Assembly: GCF_032586155.1 (NCBI RefSeq)
Contig: NZ_JAWHTC010000004.1
Coordinates: forward strand, 1-64,000
Length of the DNA: 64,000 nucleotides
Direction of reading: 5' to 3'
Origin: JAWHTC01 sp032586155
GTDB taxonomy: Bacteria > Pseudomonadota > Alphaproteobacteria > Rhodobacterales > Rhodobacteraceae
A program made the position numbers and the translations under genes. Numbering within the stretch: the first letter of the stretch is position 1; the number at the start of each line of letters is the position of its first letter. The notes under the pieces are model-generated. The model searched no databases and had not been told where the DNA came from. It was given only the letters and a program-made list of their open reading frames with translations. This document shows, in pieces, positions 61,015 to 64,000 of the stretch.

Positions 61015-62561
61015 CAGGCGGCCTCTCCGTTGATCCCGGCCATCAACAGGCCTAATTCCTTTTCGTCCGTCTCAGAGGGTAGGCGTTCGCCCATGATCAG
61101 GCCATCGAACATCACCGCGATGCGGTCGGACATCGACATGATTTCATCAAGCTCAACCGAAACCAGCAGGATCGCCTTGCCTGCATCGCGCAGGGCAATG
61201 ATCTGTTGGTGAATAAACTCGATCGCGCCTATGTCGACGCCACGTGTCGGTTGCCCAACCAAAAGAAGGTCCGGGTTGCGTTCGATCTCGCGTGCCAGCA
61301 CGATTTTTTGCTGGTTGCCGCCTGAGAAGCTCTTGGCGGTGAGGCGTGGATTGGGAGGGCGGACGTCGAAGCGTTCCATTTTCTCTTGGGCCAGCCGGGT
61401 GATGCCGGAATTGTCCATCAGGAAACGGTTCGATTGGTATTCGTCGTCATGGTGATAGCCAAAGATCATGTTCTCCCAGGCGTGGAAATCCATGATCAGC
61501 CCTTCGCGCTGGCGGTCCTCGGGAACATGGGCAATGCCTCGCGCCCGGCGCGATTGCCCATCGGAAAACTTTCCTGTCAGGTCAATCTCTTGGCCGTTGA
61601 TCCTGATCGAACCAGTGCCAGAACACATGCCGCCCAGAACTTCCAGAAGTTCGGATTGACCATTTCCGGACACCCCCGCGATGCCAAGGATTTCCCCGGC
61701 GCGCACGTTGAGCGACACACCCTTGAGCCGTTCGACCCCGGCCTCGTCCGTGACCCGCAGGTTTTCAACCGACAGGACCTCGACACCAGGGTTTGCTGGG
61801 GCCTTGTCGACACGCAGAAGCACCTTGCGTCCGACCATCAGCTCGGCCAATTCCTCAGGGGAGGTATCAGAGGTCTTGACCGTCGCGGTCATCTCGCCCC
61901 GGCGCATCACGCTGACAGTGTCGGTGATATCCATGATCTCGCGCAGTTTATGGGTGATCAGGATGATGGTTTTACCCTCTTCCTTGAGCCGGGCAAGAAT
62001 GCGGAACAATTGAGCGGCCTCGGCCGGGGTCAGAACGCCGGTGGGCTCGTCAAGGATCAGGATCTGGGCTTCGCGGTAGAGCGCCTTGAGGATCTCGACC
62101 CGCTGCTGCTGGCCGACACCGATTTCCTCGACCACGGCGTCAGGATCGACTTCCAGTCCGTATTCCTGTTCCAGCTCGATCAGCGTCTTGCGGGCCTTGG
62201 CCAGAGAGGGTTTTAAGAACTTGCCGTCCTCTGCGCCCAGAATGATGTTTTCCAGTACGGTGAAATTCTGCACCAGTTTGAAATGCTGGAACACCATGCC
62301 AATGCCGGCGGCAATCGCGGCCTGGCTGTCGGGGATAACCGTGTGGTTTCCGTTGATGAATATCTCACCCTTGTCGGCTTTGTAGAAGCCATAGAGTATT
62401 GACATCAAAGTGGATTTCCCAGCGCCGTTTTCGCCGATAATGCCGTGGATCGTGCCCGGCATTACTCGGATGGAAATGTCCTTGTTGGCTTGAACTGGAC
62501 CGAAGGCCTTGGAGATGCCTTTCAGCTCAATCGCCGGTTCCGTCACTTGTGCTCTGCTCAC
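61014..62561 (-). CDS. BMP-type nucleoside ABC transporter ATPase (two nucleotide-binding domains)
   Basis: 515 aa. First domain: Walker A GIIGENGAGKSTLMSILYG, signature VGQQQRVEILKALY, Walker B ILILDEPTGVLTP. Second domain: the A loop reads GVSGNGQSELLEVL (no Lys, as usual in this family), signature SGGNQQKIVLAREIE, Walker B LLLVGQPTRGVD. Build as in RbsA/YufO. The ATP-hydrolysing half is the first. The gene follows the binding-protein gene after a 73-bp gap with a hairpin. Confidence 0.92.
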   Translation of the reverse strand: MSRAQVTEPAIELKGISKAFGPVQANKDISIRVMPGTIHGIIGENGAGKSTLMSILYGFYKADKGEIFINGNHTVIPDSQAAIAAGIGMVFQHFKLVQNFTVLENIILGAEDGKFLKPSLAKARKTLIELEQEYGLEVDPDAVVEEIGVGQQQRVEILKALYREAQILILDEPTGVLTPAEAAQLFRILARLKEEGKTIILITHKLREIMDITDTVSVMRRGEMTATVKTSDTSPEELAELMVGRKVLLRVDKAPANPGVEVLSVENLRVTDEAGVERLKGVSLNVRAGEILGIAGVSGNGQSELLEVLGGMCSGTGSIRINGQEIDLTGKFSDGQSRRARGIAHVPEDRQREGLIMDFHAWENMIFGYHHDDEYQSNRFLMDNSGITRLAQEKMERFDVRPPNPRLTAKSFSGGNQQKIVLAREIERNPDLLLVGQPTRGVDIGAIEFIHQQIIALRDAGKAILLVSVELDEIMSMSDRIAVMFDGLIMGERLPSETDEKELGLLMAGINGEAA

Positions 62562-62591
62562 GTTTGCCCCCGCCTCACGTGTTATGCAAAA

Positions 62592-62617
62592 GGCCGCACC
62601 AGATATCTGGCGCGGCC
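62592..62617 (-). terminator. Attenuating hairpin between binding-protein gene and ABC genes
   Basis: Minus strand: GGCCGCGCC, AGATATCT, GGTGCGGCC with a following TTTTGC. Located about 20 bp after the binding-protein stop. Such hairpins let the binding protein be made in excess over the membrane parts. Confidence 0.7.
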
Positions 62618-62634
62618 CCGTTGTTTATTAGGTC

Positions 62635-63636
62635 TTAGAAATCATGCGCCGGGCAACTGTCATTGGCGTAGTAGCTGACCACTTCCAGATCGCCCGAAAT
62701 GATCTTGGCGCGGGCTTCTTCAACCGCCGCCGCCATCTCGTCGCTGACCAGCGGGGCGTTGTTTTCGTCCATGGCATATCCGACACCATCCTCCGCGAGG
62801 CCAAGGGTTTTCGAGCCCGTTTCAAGATCGGCCCCAGCCTTCATCGCCTCGTATACTGCCACGTCAACGCGCTTCAGCATTGAGGTCAGAACCTTGCCCG
62901 GGTGCAGGTGGTTCTGGTTACTGTCCACACCGATCGACAGGATGTTTTCATCCGCGGCTGTTTGTAGCACACCCACACCGGTGCCACCGGCGGCGGCATA
63001 AATCACGTCAGCGCCCTGACCGATCTGGGCCTTGGTCAATTCCGAACCCTTTACCGGGTCGTTCCAGGCGGCAGGGGTGGTGCCGGTCATGTTAGCGATG
63101 ATGGCGATGTCGGGGTTTACCGCCTTGGCGCCCTGGGCGTAACCGCAGCCGAAATGACGGATCAGCGGAATGTCCATGCCGCCAATAAAGCCGATGGTGC
63201 CCGATTTCGACGCCATCGCCGCCATCATACCCACAAGGTAAGAGCCCTGATGTTCCTGGAAGCCGATCATCAACACGTTGTCGGGAATTTCGGGAATCCA
63301 GCCGTCGATATTGACGAATTTGGTGTCGGGATAGTCGCCCGCCACGGTTTCAACCGGGGTGGCAAAGGCAAAGCCGGTGGTAATCACTGGGTTGGCACCA
63401 GCTTCGGCGAAACGGCGCAGGGCCTGCTCGCGTTGGGCTTCGGACTGAAGCTCGATTTCAAAGAACTTGCCGCCGGTTTCATTGGCCCAGCGTTCGGCGC
63501 CGCGGAAGGCCGCCTCGTTGAAGGATTTGTCGAATTTGCCACCGAGATCGAAGATCAAGGCGGGGTCGGCCATTGCGGCACCGGCAGTTACGGCCAATGC
63601 GGTAGCCGTGCCCATGAGTTTTTTCATCAGGGTCAT
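62635..63636 (-). CDS. BMP/PnrA-family substrate-binding protein
   Basis: 333 aa. Sec signal (MKKLMGTATALAVTAGAAMADP) without lipobox, so it is a free periplasmic protein. BMP signatures: ALIFDLGGKFDKSFNEAAFRGAERW, TTGFAFATPVETVAG, SGTIGFIGGMDIPLIRHFGCGYAQGA, and YAAAGGTGVGVLQTA. The DKSFN motif contacts the ribose or base in purine-nucleoside receptors. First gene of the transporter operon; ligand inferred. Confidence 0.92.
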   Translation of the reverse strand: MTLMKKLMGTATALAVTAGAAMADPALIFDLGGKFDKSFNEAAFRGAERWANETGGKFFEIELQSEAQREQALRRFAEAGANPVITTGFAFATPVETVAGDYPDTKFVNIDGWIPEIPDNVLMIGFQEHQGSYLVGMMAAMASKSGTIGFIGGMDIPLIRHFGCGYAQGAKAVNPDIAIIANMTGTTPAAWNDPVKGSELTKAQIGQGADVIYAAAGGTGVGVLQTAADENILSIGVDSNQNHLHPGKVLTSMLKRVDVAVYEAMKAGADLETGSKTLGLAEDGVGYAMDENNAPLVSDEMAAAVEEARAKIISGDLEVVSYYANDSCPAHDF

Positions 63637-63702
63637 TGGTTTCTCCCTATTGGTTAAAGACGGGTGGCAGGCATAAGGCCCGGGTCACCCCACAAGCGAG
63701 CA

Positions 63703-63716
63703 GATCAGGTTTGATC
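63703..63716. promoter_or_regulatory. Dyad GATCA-GGTT-TGATC upstream of the transporter operon
   Basis: Perfect 5-bp inverted arms around 4 bp, 67 bp before the binding-protein ATG. Could be an operator for a GntR- or LacI-type regulator, none of which is in the window. Confidence 0.3.
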
Positions 63717-63766
63717 ACCTCCGATTTAGGACGGAGTCGCCATGCGGGGTCAACAGGAAACTGGGG

Positions 63767-64000
63767 TTAGGCCGGTAAGGGGCGTACCATGACAAGAGCA
63801 TCGGCCCGGGTGCCGTCGCGTAAGGTGTAATAGGCTGGGCGGGTTGCGATAATGGTGAACCCGGCGTGTTTGTAGAGGGCGACCGCGGTATCATTACGCT
63901 GGTCAACCTCGAGAAAGGCTTCCGTCGCGCCCATGTGCGTGGCCTGGTTCAGGAAATCGGTCAGCCGCGCCCGACCAAGACCCTTGCGTTGGTGGGCGGG
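63767..64000 (-). CDS. RimI-like ribosomal-protein alanine N-acetyltransferase, 3' part
   Basis: The minus-strand frame is open from the window edge to TAA at 63767 and encodes 77 residues. It begins AHQRKGLGRARLTDFL (acetyl-CoA loop R/Q-xxG-x-G/A) and contains LEVDQRNDTAVALYKHAGF and RPAYY, with DALVM near the end. This is the C-terminal part of RimI-type GNATs. The N-terminus lies outside. Confidence 0.8.
   Translation of the reverse strand, partial: PAHQRKGLGRARLTDFLNQATHMGATEAFLEVDQRNDTAVALYKHAGFTIIATRPAYYTLRDGTRADALVMVRPLPA

Noticed and set aside
63715..63906. 63-codon minus-strand ORF at the right end
   Set aside because: It lies out of frame over the rimI-like reading frame, which has clear GNAT motifs.

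Overview
The window looks like a chromosome segment of a marine alphaproteobacterium of the order Rhodobacterales (Roseobacter group). It is GC-rich. The gene set supports this placement: a luxR-luxI pair beside crotonyl-CoA carboxylase/reductase, ethylmalonyl-CoA mutase, phaA/phaB, lysC next to ptsP, ribE/ribB/ribH/nusB, an isolated trpA, and intergenic inverted repeats of the GGGGGC-NCT-GCCCCC type. I found no rRNA, tRNA, CRISPR array, insertion sequence or riboswitch.

Layout. 0-2.6 kb: 3' part of a repeat-rich surface protein (DUF11 modules, CshA-like repeats, an OmpA peptidoglycan-binding domain, a C-terminal beta-barrel). 2.6-9.2 kb: accessory-looking stretch with short genes (secreted WYL-like protein, SMR pump, 2TM protein, nitroreductase, MDR reductase, GNAT), separated by long non-coding gaps that share decayed repeat fragments. 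9.2-13.8 kb: capsule genes kpsC, an OPX lipoprotein and kpsS. 13.9-17.9 kb: riboflavin/nusB operon with an intercalated Tat-exported metallo-hydrolase and a RibB whose GTP cyclohydrolase II half has lost its zinc cysteines. 17.9-22.2 kb: two secreted paralogues, a polyprenyl diphosphate synthase, a DUF2007 protein, a TrmN6-like methyltransferase, a YdcH-like protein and a LysR regulator. 22.4-24.5 kb: phaB and phaA, each with its own terminator. 24.7-30.5 kb: EAL protein, flavin reductase, GNAT, EcsC protein, small helical protein and ptsP. 30.5-30.8 kb: four perfect TTCGAA-centred palindromes in a mirror-symmetric array. 30.8-37 kb: lysC, a putative rhamnosyltransferase, SDR, DUF1178, NUDIX, a membrane protein and trpA. 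37-47.6 kb: secreted 27-residue-repeat protein, ychF, creD, then a tight five-gene operon of unknown pathway facing a divergent SHMT-like gene with its own LysR. 47.6-53.8 kb: deoD, GNAT, ecm, a PlsB-like acyltransferase and ccr. 53.9-57.1 kb: small ORF, luxR, luxI and an SF1 helicase, with a perfect CtrA-type box upstream. 57.1-64 kb: TIGR02186/TauE pair, a complete BMP-type nucleoside ABC transporter and the 3' end of a rimI-like gene.

How the genes fit together. PhaA and PhaB make 3-hydroxybutyryl-CoA, and Ccr and Ecm are the committed steps of the ethylmalonyl-CoA pathway for growth on C2 units, so the window holds much of an acetyl-CoA storage/assimilation programme. The quorum-sensing pair lies directly after ccr. 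The most interesting unexplained items are the palindrome array (30661-30763), the uncharacterised DUF1989/PLP/FAD operon (40688-45187) with its SHMT-like neighbour, the CtrA-type box before luxR, and the nested small ORF at the luxR start.
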